A stretch of 64,000 bases of DNA, from positions 232,492 to 296,491 of the forward strand of contig JBBPSI010000012.1 of assembly GCA_038093515.1 (NCBI GenBank). Reading direction: 5' to 3'. Of this stretch, positions 53,542 through 63,775 are shown piece after piece. Position numbers and translations under genes: made by a program. Each line of letters opens with the position of its first letter. Position 1 is the first letter of the stretch. Origin of the DNA: Butyriboletus loyo (Eukaryota > Basidiomycota > Agaricomycetes > Boletales > Boletaceae). Under the pieces are notes generated by a model. It ran no database searches and was not told the origin of the DNA. It saw nothing but the letters and a program-made list of their open reading frames with translations.

Positions 53542-56459
53542 CTAACTTCCCCCGAATGGGGCAAGTCCAATGAGTTCGCAGAACTGCTGCACTTTAGCAC
53601 GAGGCAGCGCTTTGGTGAGCAGATCAGCAGGCATACTAGCAGTTGGTACGAAATGAGGCGAAATGACACCTGTATCAACCACATCTCGCAACCAATACCA
53701 CCTGAGGTCAAGCTGCTTCATGCGACCATGATGCTCGGGGTGTTTGGCAACCTGGATCGCCGACTGGTTGTCCATGTGCAGGGTGGATGCGCCAGGGAGC
53801 TCAAAACCAAGTTCCTGGAGCATCTTGCGCATCCAGACAATCTCCTTGCCAGCTTCGCATGCAGCGATGTACTCAGCCTCAGTTGTCGACAAAGCAACAA
53901 TGGGCTGTCGCTTGGACATCCAGGAGACGACGCCAGTGCCAATCTTGACAACATATGCGCCAGTGGACCGACCAGAGTCCTTGCAATCGCCATGGCTGGC
54001 ATCAGAGAAGGTGGTGAAGAGTTCGGAGGTTGAGGAGTCAGGGGAATAGGTGATAGCATAGTTGAGAGTCCCCTTGATGTAGCGAAAGAGGTGTTTGATG
54101 GCATTCCAATGCGCAACTCCTGGATCTGAGGTGAATGAAGCCAGCTGCCCGACCGAGAATGCGATGTCTGGGCGAGTTGTGCACGAGAGATACTGCAAGG
54201 AGCCAATCGCACCTCCATAGTCAACAGAACGCATGAAAGCGCGCTCTTCCGATGTCCTGGGGCTCTGTTCGCGCGACAGACACAGTCCTGGCTCCATGGG
54301 CGTCGAGACAGGCTTGCATTCGGCCATATTGAAGCGAGAGAGGACATCGACGCAATATTGTCGTTGGGAGATGGTGAGGGATCGCTTGGAGCGGTCGCGG
54401 TCGATTTTGATGCCCAGGATCTCTGTGGTCGGTCCCAGATCGCGCAACTTGAAGTGTTTGCGCAGATCCTCGATGGACTGCTTGATGGCATCAAGGGACT
54501 TGGATGCGAAGGTCATATCGTCCACAAAGACAGGCAACATGATCTGGACATCACCTCGGACAAAGACATACACAGCTGCATCGGAATAGGTCTGGGTGAA
54601 GCCCAATGACTCGAGAGTGGTGCGCATCTTGCGATTCCAGCGGTTTCCACCTTGCTTCGTCCCATAGAGCGATTTCTGGAGCAAACAGACAGTTTCCTTG
54701 GTGTTGCCCTCTCCAAATCCCTCTGGCTGCTCCATATAGACATCGCAGTCCATTTCACCATTGAGATAGGCGTTGGAGATGTCGACAGACCACAGATGGA
54801 GGTCGTGGATCGCAGCAAGCGCAAGGATAATGCGGAGAGTGGGTAGGCGCACTGTAGGGGCGAAGACCTCGAGGTATTCGTATCCCGGACGCTGGGAGAA
54901 GCCTTGGGCGACCAATCGGCCCTTAAAGCGCTCAAAGGAGCCATCAGCGCGATATTTCTTGGTGAAAATCCACTTGGACCCAATAACTGGTCGATCTGTA
55001 GGCCTGGGGACGAGTTTCCATGTGCCATTCGCCTTGTGGGCAGCCAGTTCGTCGAGCGCAGCCTGTTTCCATTCATCAGCTTCGTCTCCTCGCAATGCCT
55101 CCCTGTAGGACCTTGGATGGGCTGTATTTGTGCTGAAACACTGCGCCATATCAGCCTCTTCCTCGTCTGAATCAGAGGAGTCAGTGGACAGCTGAGCAGG
55201 GCTCAGTTTCCACCATTCACGAGGTGGCTGACGTGTTCTGCGAGGCAAACGAGCCCCAATGCCAATTGGACTTGGTGTGGGCTCTGGGACAGCGCCAGGT
55301 GGTGGACTCTCAGGTAAACGAGCTGGTGGTGCAACTGGTGTCCTGGGTTCGTCATCCTGTTCCTCTGGTGGATCAGGCGCCCCCCCAGGATGTAGAATCC
55401 CAGGAGTTGTGGAATCGTCATCCTCGTCGTCTCCAGTGGTCACAGGTGGCTCGTATAGAGTAGGAATGGGAATGGGAAGGGTGGAGGGTGGTTGTTGGAC
55501 AGTCGACTGGCCAGTTGCGCTTCGTTCATCGAAATCAGCGCGTTCTGAGATGAGAGTGCGCTTTGTGGTTGGGTTGTAGAACTTCCAACCCTTGTAGCCA
55601 TCTGGATACCCAATGAAGACGCACTTCTCGTAGTGCGGTCGCAGGGCATCGCGCTTGTCCTTCTGGATGTGCACATAAGAAGTGCAACCCCAGACACGAA
55701 GATGAGATACATCTGGCTTTCGTCCATGCCAGAGTTCGTACGGAGTGGAGTTATCGAGTGCTGCAGTGGGGCATCTGTTCCACACATGGACGAGCGCAGC
55801 TAGTGCTTCGCCCCAGATGGCCATAGCGAGGCCAGATTCCTTCAACATGGCTGTGATGCGCTCCGAAAGGACCCGATTGGCGCGTTCTGCGACACCATTC
55901 TGCTGCGGACGCGCTCGGACAGTGTGCTGGCGTTCGATACCGCATTCCTGGGTGAATTTGAGCATGGCATTGCTCATATACTCGCCTCCCTTGTCATCTC
56001 GCAGTGTTTTGATGCGACGCTCTGTCTGGTTCTCTGCAAACGCCCTGAATTGCTTAAATGCGTCGAAAACATCGGATTTGGCACGAATGGGCAGGACAAA
56101 TCGATATCTTGAGTAGTCGTCGATGAAGGTCACCCAATAGCGGTAGCCAGAGAACGTGGGGTAGGGAATGGCGTGTACATCCGAGTGGACGAGCTCAAGG
56201 GGTCGAGATGCGCGAGATTGGGAGCTGGGGAATGGATTTGCGTGCATTTTGCCAGTGAGGCATGGCTCACAAATTGGATCAGGTGCTGACTTGCTGTCCA
56301 GCTTCATCCCAGTCACCAAATCGCGCTCCATCAGCGCCTTGATGTCTGCGGAGTTGTGGTGTGCAAAGCGACGATGCCATAGTGACAAATCGAGCGGAAC
56401 AGTTGATGCAGCTCGTGCATACTCAGTCATAGACTCCGTTGTACCATCCAAAAATGCGG
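53542..56459 (-). CDS. Copia D truncated pol: integrase, RT, RNase H
   Basis: A 969-residue open frame nearly identical to element E (about ten substitutions and a nine-residue deletion in the Pro-rich linker). It begins at the pre-integrase motif LWHRRFAHHNSADIK, then DDE integrase, RVT_2 RT with FVDDM, and RNase H. The family start ATG (56460 region, ATGCCGC) is out of frame because one T of a T-run is missing, so translation would need another start. No gag or protease is upstream. Confidence 0.92.
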
Positions 56460-56465
56460 CATTGT

Positions 56466-56699
56466 TGTTACATTTACTTATTTCGCACTCTGCGCATTTC
56501 TAGAGTGTTACCTTAGTCATATTGTCAGCCACATTGTGGCGCATTATTTACTGTTGTTGTAGCGCTTCGCATGTGGCTCGGAGCTCACTGTCTTAGTTCC
56601 TCAGTTTCTGACAGTGAGCTCCAGGTATGTGAAGTTAGTTCTACTTCAATATATAGTTTCTGACAGTGAGCTCCAGCTGAGAGATTCCAGCTGCTAACA
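56466..56699 (+). repeat. Copia D/E-family LTR in inverted orientation
   Basis: Reads TGTTACATTTACTT to CAGCTGCTAACA on plus, opposite to 53272-53505. Flanks ATTGT and GCATA are not a TSD. Confidence 0.92.
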
Positions 56700-57326
56700 G
56701 CATATGATGGTGATGGTTGCTTGCAGTTGCTCTGGCATTGTGATCTCGGAGTTGAAGTCGAAGACACGGGCTAGGAGTTTGGGGGTGTGGACGTCTATGT
56801 CCCAGGCTGTTACCACAGAGTTGTCCATGTGGTCGAAGAGTTGGGAGCCATGTTCAAGATGGGTCAGGAGAAAGCCATTAATAGGTCTCAGAGTGTGGGA
56901 TGGGAAGGAGCTGGGTTGGGGGGACTTGGTGGGGTTGTTTAGTTGTTTGCAGTTTTCAGCTGCTATGACCATATGAGCTTGGAGGGTAGTTGACATAGAG
57001 CAAGTTAGGGTTGACGTTGGTGAGGTTGTCACCACTTGTATGGATTTGGCAGGGGAGGACAGCATTGTTTCAGGCATGGTAAGGAGCATGTGGTTTGGTG
57101 TGGTGTGTAATTGTTATGGGTGGGGGTTCCCAGGTTGGGCTGTGGTGGGTGGGTCATACAGGTCATTGTAGGGATCGACCATTGTTGTAGGTGGTAGGGT
57201 TGACATGCACGGTTGGGGGGTGGGGGTATCTTCATGGGGGGTGTCTTCCGGTTGGGAGGTGGGTTGGTTCAATGGGGGAGTGGATGGGTTGGCTTGAGAT
57301 TGGTCCATGGGTTTGTCTTCCTCCAT
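56700..57326 (-). pseudogene. Unknown Pro/Thr-rich ORF, truncated
   Basis: ATG at 57326 opens EEDKPMDQSQANPSTPP; one TAA at 57114-57116 (CAA expected by a C to T change) separates two in-frame parts. The second part includes MVIAAENCKQLNNPTKSP and NSVVTAWDIDVHTPKLLA, cut at 56700 by the LTR. It lies divergent to the tyrosine recombinase remnant, so it may be the partner ORF of a Crypton-like unit. No domain recognised. Confidence 0.5.
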
Positions 57327-58046
57327 CCCTGAGGTGATAAGGGTGTAGCAGTTTGACAGACATGATTTTTGAAGTCTCTTGGTGTAGGCTGGTGCAGGTT
57401 TGTTAGGAGTTTTTCAGTTGGTGGTTTGTTACTTACCGACATTGTCAGGGTATTTGGGGGTAATCATCTGTTTGCCTGGCTTTGTGATTGCCATGGAATT
57501 GACCTGGTTAAGGGGGGCTTCCTGGTTTGCCTTTCTATGGTTTCAGATGGATGTATAGGAGTGGAACATGTTTATATGGTTTGTGACTCGGGTGGTATGA
57601 TTCCAATCTAATATTAATAATTGAATAGTGATCAGTATCGGTGGGGCATCACCTGCTATGAGCTGTCCATTTTACATGTATTGTCTGTTGTGTTTTCAGA
57701 TTCTAGGTTGTCCTCAGCATAGTGTCAGGTTGATTCAGGTATCGAGCTTATTGTTGTCTCTGATTGGCAGGTCTAGGCCTCATTGTTATGTCTGGTTTTG
57801 AGTTTAGTTTCAGGTTTTTGTAGCCTTGTTTGTTTTACCATTTTGGTGGTTTTATGCATGATCTGGTCTTCAATCAGTTAGGGTGGGGTGATCTGTTTGT
57901 ATTATGCATTACAGTGGATTTTGGTTTGTCTAGTTGGAGGACTGGTATCCTATTCATTTATTTGTTTTTCTTGAGAGGGGGCTACTGGTTGTTGTGCTGT
58001 TTTGTTCCAGCACACATCCTTGCCCACTTTTTCTCTGTGGGAAAAT
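57327..58046. other. No feature recognised
   Basis: A GT-rich stretch between the unknown ORF and the recombinase. It has long T and G runs and no convincing frame; a 5' exon of the recombinase could be hidden here. Confidence 0.4.
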
Positions 58047-58683
58047 TGACCATGTTGTGGTTTGAGTTCAAGGAGCCCCCCAACACAGCATTCTTCACCT
58101 GTCTGACCACACTCTTTTACTCTGCAGCCCAGGTAGGTGAGTTCACAGTAAGAAGGCTTCATGCCTTTGACCCATGGGAAAACATCACACCTATTGGAGT
58201 CCATGATGAAGTTGATCAGAACAGCCTGCACACCAAGGTTTTCACACTCCCTCAAACTAAAGCCAGCACCATTGGGGAAGAAGTCAACTGGGCGAGACAA
58301 GATGGGCCCACTGATCCTCTTGAGGCTTTCAACCTCCACATCGAACTCAATCACCCTCCCCTCAATGGCCCACTGTTTGTGTACAAGAAAGGACAAGGCT
58401 ATCGTCCATTGACGAGACAAGCATTCCTTAGTTGTTTAAGCCAGGCAGCCAAAGCAGCAGGGCTAAGACAAGTACATGGACATGGCATCTGAATTGGTGC
58501 CACCCTATAGTATCTCCTCCATGGTATTCCCTTTGATGTCATGAAAGTCAAAGGGAGATGGGTGAGCAATGCATTCCAGGCTTACCTGAGGTAGCACAAC
58601 CAAATATTAGCCCCATACATACCAGCCATGCCAGCCAAGACAGCCATCGTGTTCACAAGACTCACAATGCCCCCCATCCACTG
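58047..58683 (+). pseudogene. Tyrosine recombinase (Crypton-like), catalytically dead
   Basis: Frame reads PNTAFFTCLTTLFYSAAQV, GEFTVRRLHAFDPWENIT, YKKGQGYRPLTRQAFLSCL, then GHGI-stop-IGATL, IPFDVMKVKGRW and NAFQAYLR with the nucleophile Tyr. The family has SAARxGE and HGIR. Here the first catalytic Arg is Gln (CAG 58130-58132) and the second is TGA (58490-58492). It is a basidiomycete Crypton/DIRS-type recombinase domain by motif. The reading end MPPIH is at 58683. Confidence 0.78.
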
Positions 58684-58869
58684 AACATGCAGAGTGAGTT
58701 GAGCCCATCTACATTGTGGGAGTTGAGCTTTACCTCATCATGTCAGGTCTCCTAAAGCTTGGGAAACACAGCTAATACTCAACCCCTATAGACTTAGGAC
58801 CATGACCAGTAGGCACTGCATGCCTTCACCCACACATGCTGCTGTGTAGTTATGAAGAAACCTTCATAC
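58684..58869. other. No feature recognised
   Basis: Short gap between recombinase and Gypsy H; nothing readable. Confidence 0.4.
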
Positions 58870-59663
58870 TTCAAGTCTCAAAGCGACACACAAAGACTAT
58901 TGTTATCTAAATGACAGAACCATTAAAAATGGTTATCTGTTACCCCTTACACTGCAGTTGATTGATAGGCTTAAAGGTGCTGATATCTTTACTGTGTTAG
59001 ATCTCCGATGGGGTTTCAACAATATTCAAATCAAAGAAGGAGATGAATGGGAAGCTGCTTTTGTAATGCCTATTGGGGCTTACAAACCTACCATTATGTA
59101 CTTCGGACTTACCAATTCTCCTCCTACTTTCCAAAATATGATGAACAATATATTTAACAACATGTATGCTGTTGTCATTATTTACATCGATGACATTATG
59201 ATATTTACCAAAGGGAGAATTAAGGAGGAACATGAGGATATTGTAAAAGAAGTCCTCCAATGCCTTAGGGACAATTATCTATTCGTAAAACCAGAAAAAT
59301 GTGTCTTCTCTTCTGATTGGGTAGACTTTCTTGGATGGTAGTTTCCAGGGATGGTGTTGAGATGCAGACCAAGAAAACAGATGCCATCCATGACTGGCCT
59401 GTTCCCACACATCTTAAACAAGTTCAAGTGTTTCTTTGGTTATGTGACTACTGTAGAAGGTTCATTGAGGGCTTCTCAGAGATAGCTCACCCTCTCAACA
59501 ATTTGACAAAGAAAGATACTCCTTTCAAATGGGGAAAGGAAGAACAGTTGGCATTTGATATGCTGAAGAAAAAGTTTATGACAGTGCCACTTTTGGCCTA
59601 CCCAGATCATGACAAGGAGATGAGGGTAGAAATGGACACTTCAGATATAGCAGTAGGAGCCAT
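58870..59663 (+). pseudogene. Gypsy H RT and RNase H fragment (A-family)
   Basis: Reads DYCYLNDRTIKNGYLLP, LIDRLKGADIFTVLDLRW, IIYIDDIMIFTKGRIKEEH (complete YIDD), CVFSSDWVDFLGW, RFIEGFSEIAHPLNNLTKK and SDIAVGA. One TAG occurs after DFLGW. It is close to element A but on the plus strand. The gene continues at 60379-60412 after an LTR5. Confidence 0.88.
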
Positions 59664-60378
59664 TGAATGATGCTTGATGGGACTGAGAGTGAAGAACTCT
59701 GCTACAGGAAGAACTTAATCCAATCAAAAGCAAAGAAATAAAGAAAAGGGTGTAATATGATCAACCCCAAAGAGAAGTAGAGAGGTAATGAAGAGATGAA
59801 CACCAGGGAAGGTCATTTCCACTGATGTCTTTACAGAAAACCTGAAATTCAGGACTTCCTCCACTGTGGAACAGACTAGAGAGGACACAGAAATGCAAGG
59901 AGATGGATGGAATCCATTGGCTATGGCTTGAAGATTGAGAAACAAGGATGGCAGGTGACTAGACAATCACACAGAGAGGCAGGAGAGTTGAAAAGTAATA
60001 TTTTAGGTCATAGTTACAACCTTTTTATAGTCTGGGCATTTCCCAAGACTTGAAACACTAAGGATAAGTGAAAACTAAATAAAAATCTCAAGGAAATCAT
60101 TGACAGAATGTATATGATCATAGCAGTTGTCATAGAAGTCAATCAGATATAATAAGTACAAGATCGAATAGAAAGGAACCTACCTGTGAATACTTTCCAG
60201 ACACACAGAACCTTGACACAGAACCTTAATGACCACAGAAATATTGGAAAGGATAGAACTTGATGAGGAAGTGGAAAGGAAGTGAAGATAGTTGTGAAGT
60301 GATTATTTGTGATGTATGTGAATGCTGAATTGCCAGGAGGAGGAGTGATTGCAACCTAGAGGATATGTGTTCTCTACA
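59664..60378 (-). repeat. LTR5-family LTR inside Gypsy H
   Basis: A 715-bp copy, TGAATGATGCTTG to GTTCTCTACA on plus. Gypsy H reads GAVGA before it and VLSVKGLDDL after it, which proves insertion into the RNase H. The flanks fit a 5-bp TSD only with two mismatches (CCATT and CTGTT). Confidence 0.85.
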
Positions 60379-60412
60379 CTGTTCTTTCCGTAAAAGGATT
60401 GGATGATCTATG
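60379..60412 (+). pseudogene. Gypsy H RNase H, continuation
   Basis: The bases read VLSVKGLDDL (element A: VLSIKGSDDLW). They end at CTATG (60408-60412), the left TSD of Copia E. Confidence 0.8.
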
Positions 60413-60647
60413 TGTTACATTTACTTATTTCGCACTCTGCGCATTTTCCAGAGTGTTACCTTAGTCATATTGTCAGCCACATTGTGGCGCATTATTTACT
60501 GTTGTTGTAGCGCTTCGCATGTAGCTCGGAGCTCACTGTCTTAGTTCCTTAGTTTCTGACAGTGAGCTCCAGGTATGTGAAGTTAGTTCTACTTGAATAT
60601 ATAGTTTCTGACAGTGAGCTCCAGCTGAGAGATTCCAGCTGCTAACA
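60413..60647 (+). repeat. 5' LTR of Copia E
   Basis: A 235-bp LTR. The arm GGAGCTCACTGTC (60528-60540) is the exact complement of GACAGTGAGCTCC at 60558-60570 and again at 60610-60622. TATATAG lies near 60598-60604. Confidence 0.94.
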
Positions 60648-60790
60648 AGTCCCTCAGCTGAGGAACAACCTCCTGGCTGTTTTATATCTCACTCGTCACT
60701 CCTCGTTCGTTGTCCATATCAATGCAACGCATTTGATTTTCTCTCGCGCATCTGGACCACCTCTATTCGTCGCCACCATCAACAGCAACA
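60648..60790 (+). other. Leader of Copia E
   Basis: It starts AGTCCCTCAGCTGAGGAAC, holding a perfect 12-bp palindrome CCTCAGCTGAGG where the PBS is expected, and ends with a CAACAGCAACA context before ATG. No tRNA-type PBS is obvious. Confidence 0.6.
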
Positions 60791-63739
60791 ATGCCGCGTT
60801 TTTTGGATGGTACAACAGAGTCTATGACTGAGTATGCACGAGCTGCAACAACTGTTCCGCTCGACTTATCGCTCTGGCATCGTCGCTTTGCACACCACAA
60901 CTCGGCAGACATCAAGTCACTGATGGAGCGCGATTTGGTGACTGGGATGAAGCTGGACAGCAAGTCGGCACCTGATCCAATTTGTGAGCCATGCCTCGCT
61001 GGCAAAATGCACGCAAATCCATTCCTGAGCTCCCAATCTCGCGCATCTCGACCCCTTGAGCTTGTCCACTCGGATGTACACGCCATTCCCTACCCCACCT
61101 TCTCTGGCTACCGCTATTGGGTGACCTTCATCGACGACTACTCAAGATATCGATTTGTCCTGCCCATTCGTGCTAAATCCGATGTTTTCGACGCATTTAA
61201 GCAATTCAGGGCGTTTGCAGAGAACCAGACAGAGCGTCGCATCAAAACGCTGCGAGACGACAAGGGAGGCGAGTATATGAGCAATGCCATGCTCAAATTC
61301 ACCCAGGAATGCGGTATCGAACGCCAGCACACTGTCCGAGCGCGTCCTCAGCAGAATGGTGTCGCAGAACGCGCTAATCGGGTCCTTTCTGAGCGCATCA
61401 CAGCCATGTTGAAGGAATCTGGCCTCGCTATGGCTTTCTGGGGCGAAGCACTGGCTGCGCTTGTCCATGTGTGGAACCGATGCCCCACTGCTGCGCTGGA
61501 CAACTCTACTCCGTACGAACTATGGCATGGACGAAAGCCAGATGTATCTCATCTTCGTGTCTGGGGTTGCACTTCTTATGTGCACATCCAGAAGGACAAG
61601 CGCGATGCTCTGCGCCCGCACTACGAGAAGTGCGTCTTCATTGGGTATCCAGATGGCTACAAGGGTTGGAAGTTCTACAACCCAACCACAAAGCGCACTC
61701 TCATCTCAGAACGCGCTGATTTCGATGAACGAAGCGCAACTGGCCAGTCGACTGTCCAACAACCACCCTCCACCATTCCCATTCCCATTCCGACTCTATA
61801 TGAGCCACCTGTGACCACTGGAGACGACGAGGATGACGATTCCACAACTCCTGGGATTCTACATCCTGGGGGGGCGCCTGATCCACCAGAGGAACAGGAT
61901 GACGAACCCAGGACACCTGTTGCACCACCAGCTCGTTTACCTGAGACGCCACCACCTGCACCTGTACCAGAGAGTCCACCACCTGGCGCTGTCCCAGAGC
62001 CCACACCGAGTCCAATTGGGATTGGGGCTCGTTTACCTCGCAGAACACGTCAGCCACCTCGCGAATGGTGGAAACTGAGCCCTGCTCAGCTGTCCACTGA
62101 CTCCTCTGATTCAGACGAGGAAGAGGCTGATATGGCGCAGTGTTTCAGCGCAAATACAGCCCATCCAAGGTCCTACAGGGAGGCATTGCGAGGTGACGAG
62201 GCTGATGAGTGGAAACAGGCTGCGCTCGACGAACTGGCTGCCCACAAGGCGAATGGCACATGGAAACTCGTCCCCAGGCCTACAGATCGACCAGTTATTG
62301 GGTCCAAGTGGATTTTCACCAAGAAATATCGCGCTGATGGCTCCTTTGAGCGCTTTAAGGGCCGATTGGTCGCCCAGGGCTTCTCCCAGCGTCCGGGATA
62401 TGAATACCTCGAGGTCTTCGCTCCTACTGTGCGCCTACCCACTCTTCGCATTATCCTTGCGCTTGCAGCGATCCACGACCTCCATCTGTGGTCTGTCGAC
62501 ATCTCCAACGCCTATCTCAATGGTGAAATGGACTGCGATGTCTATATGGAGCAGCCAGACGGATTCGGAGAGGGAAACACCAAGGAAACCGTCTGTTTGC
62601 TGCAGAAATCGCTCTATGGGACGAAGCAAGGTGGAAACCGCTGGAATCGCAAGATGCGCACCACTCTCGAGTCATTGGGATTCACCCAGACCTATTCCGA
62701 TGCAGCTGTGTATGTCTTTGTCCGAGGTGATGTCCAGATCATGTTGCCTGTCTTTGTGGACGATATGACCTTCGCATCCAAGTCCCTTGATGCCATCAAG
62801 CAGTCCATCGAGGATCTGCGCAAACACTTCAAGTTGCGTGATCTCGGACCTACCACAGAGATCCTGGGCATCAAAATCGACCGTGACCGCTCCAAGCGGT
62901 CCCTCACCATCTCCCAACGACAATATTGCGTCGATGTCCTCTCTCGCTTCAATATGGCTGAATGCAAGCCTGTCTCGACGCCTATGGAGCCAGGACTGTG
63001 TCTGTCGTGCGAACAGAGCCCCAGGACATCGGAAGAGCGCGCTTTCATGCGTTCTGTCGACTATGGAGGTGCGATTGGCTCCTTGCAGTATCTCTCGTGC
63101 ACCACTCGCCCAGACATCGCATTCTCGGTTGGTCAGCTGGCTTCATTCACCTCAGATCCAGGAGTTGCGCATTGGAATGCCATCAAACACCTCTTTCGCT
63201 ACATCAAGGGGACTATGAACTACGCCATCACCTATTCCCCTGACTCCTCAACCTCCGAACTCTTCACCACCTTCTCTGATGCCAGCCATGGCGATTGCAA
63301 GGACTCTGGTCGCTCCACTGGCGCATATGTTGTCAAGATTGGCACTGGCGTCGTCTCCTGGATGTCCAAGCGACAGCCCATTGTTGCTTTGTCCACTACT
63401 GAGGCTGAGTACATCGCTGCATGCGAAGCTGGCAAGGAGATTGTCTGGATGCGCAAAATGCTCCAGGAACTCGGTTTTGAGCTCCCTGGCGCATCCACCC
63501 TGCACATGGACAACCAGTCGGCGATCCAGGTTGCCAAACACCCCGAGCATCATGGTCGGATGAAGCAGCTCGACCTCAGGTGGTATTGGTTGCGAGATGT
63601 GGTTGATACAGGTGTCATTTCGCCTCATTTCGTGCCAACTGCGAGTATGCCTGCTGATCTGCTCACCAAAGCGCTCCCTCGTGCTAAAGTGCAGCAGTTC
63701 TGTGAACTCATTGGACTTGCCCCATTTGGGGGAAGTTAG
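60791..63739 (+). CDS. Copia E pol without gag or protease: pre-integrase, integrase, RT, RNase H
   Basis: An intact 982-residue ORF from ATG 60791. Residues 26-80 carry the pre-integrase motif LWHRRFAHHNSADIK and CEPCLAGKMH. Integrase catalytic residues are D95, D157 and E193 (35 residues between the last two). A Pro/Asp-rich linker covers about 320-450. RT covers about 490-735 with D570 and FVDDM (655-659). RNase H has D830, E873 and D907. Autonomous Copia polyproteins start with gag, zinc knuckle and protease, about 400 residues more; none of that is here or in D. Gag and protease would have to come from another copy. Confidence 0.95.
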   Translation: MPRFLDGTTESMTEYARAATTVPLDLSLWHRRFAHHNSADIKSLMERDLVTGMKLDSKSAPDPICEPCLAGKMHANPFLSSQSRASRPLELVHSDVHAIPYPTFSGYRYWVTFIDDYSRYRFVLPIRAKSDVFDAFKQFRAFAENQTERRIKTLRDDKGGEYMSNAMLKFTQECGIERQHTVRARPQQNGVAERANRVLSERITAMLKESGLAMAFWGEALAALVHVWNRCPTAALDNSTPYELWHGRKPDVSHLRVWGCTSYVHIQKDKRDALRPHYEKCVFIGYPDGYKGWKFYNPTTKRTLISERADFDERSATGQSTVQQPPSTIPIPIPTLYEPPVTTGDDEDDDSTTPGILHPGGAPDPPEEQDDEPRTPVAPPARLPETPPPAPVPESPPPGAVPEPTPSPIGIGARLPRRTRQPPREWWKLSPAQLSTDSSDSDEEEADMAQCFSANTAHPRSYREALRGDEADEWKQAALDELAAHKANGTWKLVPRPTDRPVIGSKWIFTKKYRADGSFERFKGRLVAQGFSQRPGYEYLEVFAPTVRLPTLRIILALAAIHDLHLWSVDISNAYLNGEMDCDVYMEQPDGFGEGNTKETVCLLQKSLYGTKQGGNRWNRKMRTTLESLGFTQTYSDAAVYVFVRGDVQIMLPVFVDDMTFASKSLDAIKQSIEDLRKHFKLRDLGPTTEILGIKIDRDRSKRSLTISQRQYCVDVLSRFNMAECKPVSTPMEPGLCLSCEQSPRTSEERAFMRSVDYGGAIGSLQYLSCTTRPDIAFSVGQLASFTSDPGVAHWNAIKHLFRYIKGTMNYAITYSPDSSTSELFTTFSDASHGDCKDSGRSTGAYVVKIGTGVVSWMSKRQPIVALSTTEAEYIAACEAGKEIVWMRKMLQELGFELPGASTLHMDNQSAIQVAKHPEHHGRMKQLDLRWYWLRDVVDTGVISPHFVPTASMPADLLTKALPRAKVQQFCELIGLAPFGGS

Positions 63740-63765
63740 ATTCAGATTGTGCAGAGATGCGCAAT

Positions 63766-63775
63766 CAGGGGGAAG
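63766..63775 (+). promoter_or_regulatory. Polypurine tract of Copia E
   Basis: CAGGGGGAAG abuts the 3' LTR, the same as in D. Confidence 0.8.

Larger units (their letters stand above)
53272..56465 (-). mobile_element. Copia D, gag- and protease-less, with aberrant 5' end
   Basis: Polypurine tract and 3' LTR are normal. At the 5' side the ORF start is joined directly to an LTR in the opposite orientation (56466-56699), and the roughly 140-bp leader of element E is missing. No TSD links 53267-53271 (TTCTC) with the right side (GCATA). Confidence 0.85.

Noticed and set aside
53718..55108. Long open frames on the strand opposite to Copia D (and the same over Copia E)
   Set aside because: They are shadows of the 969- and 982-residue pol genes, caused by GC-rich third positions; no domain is seen.
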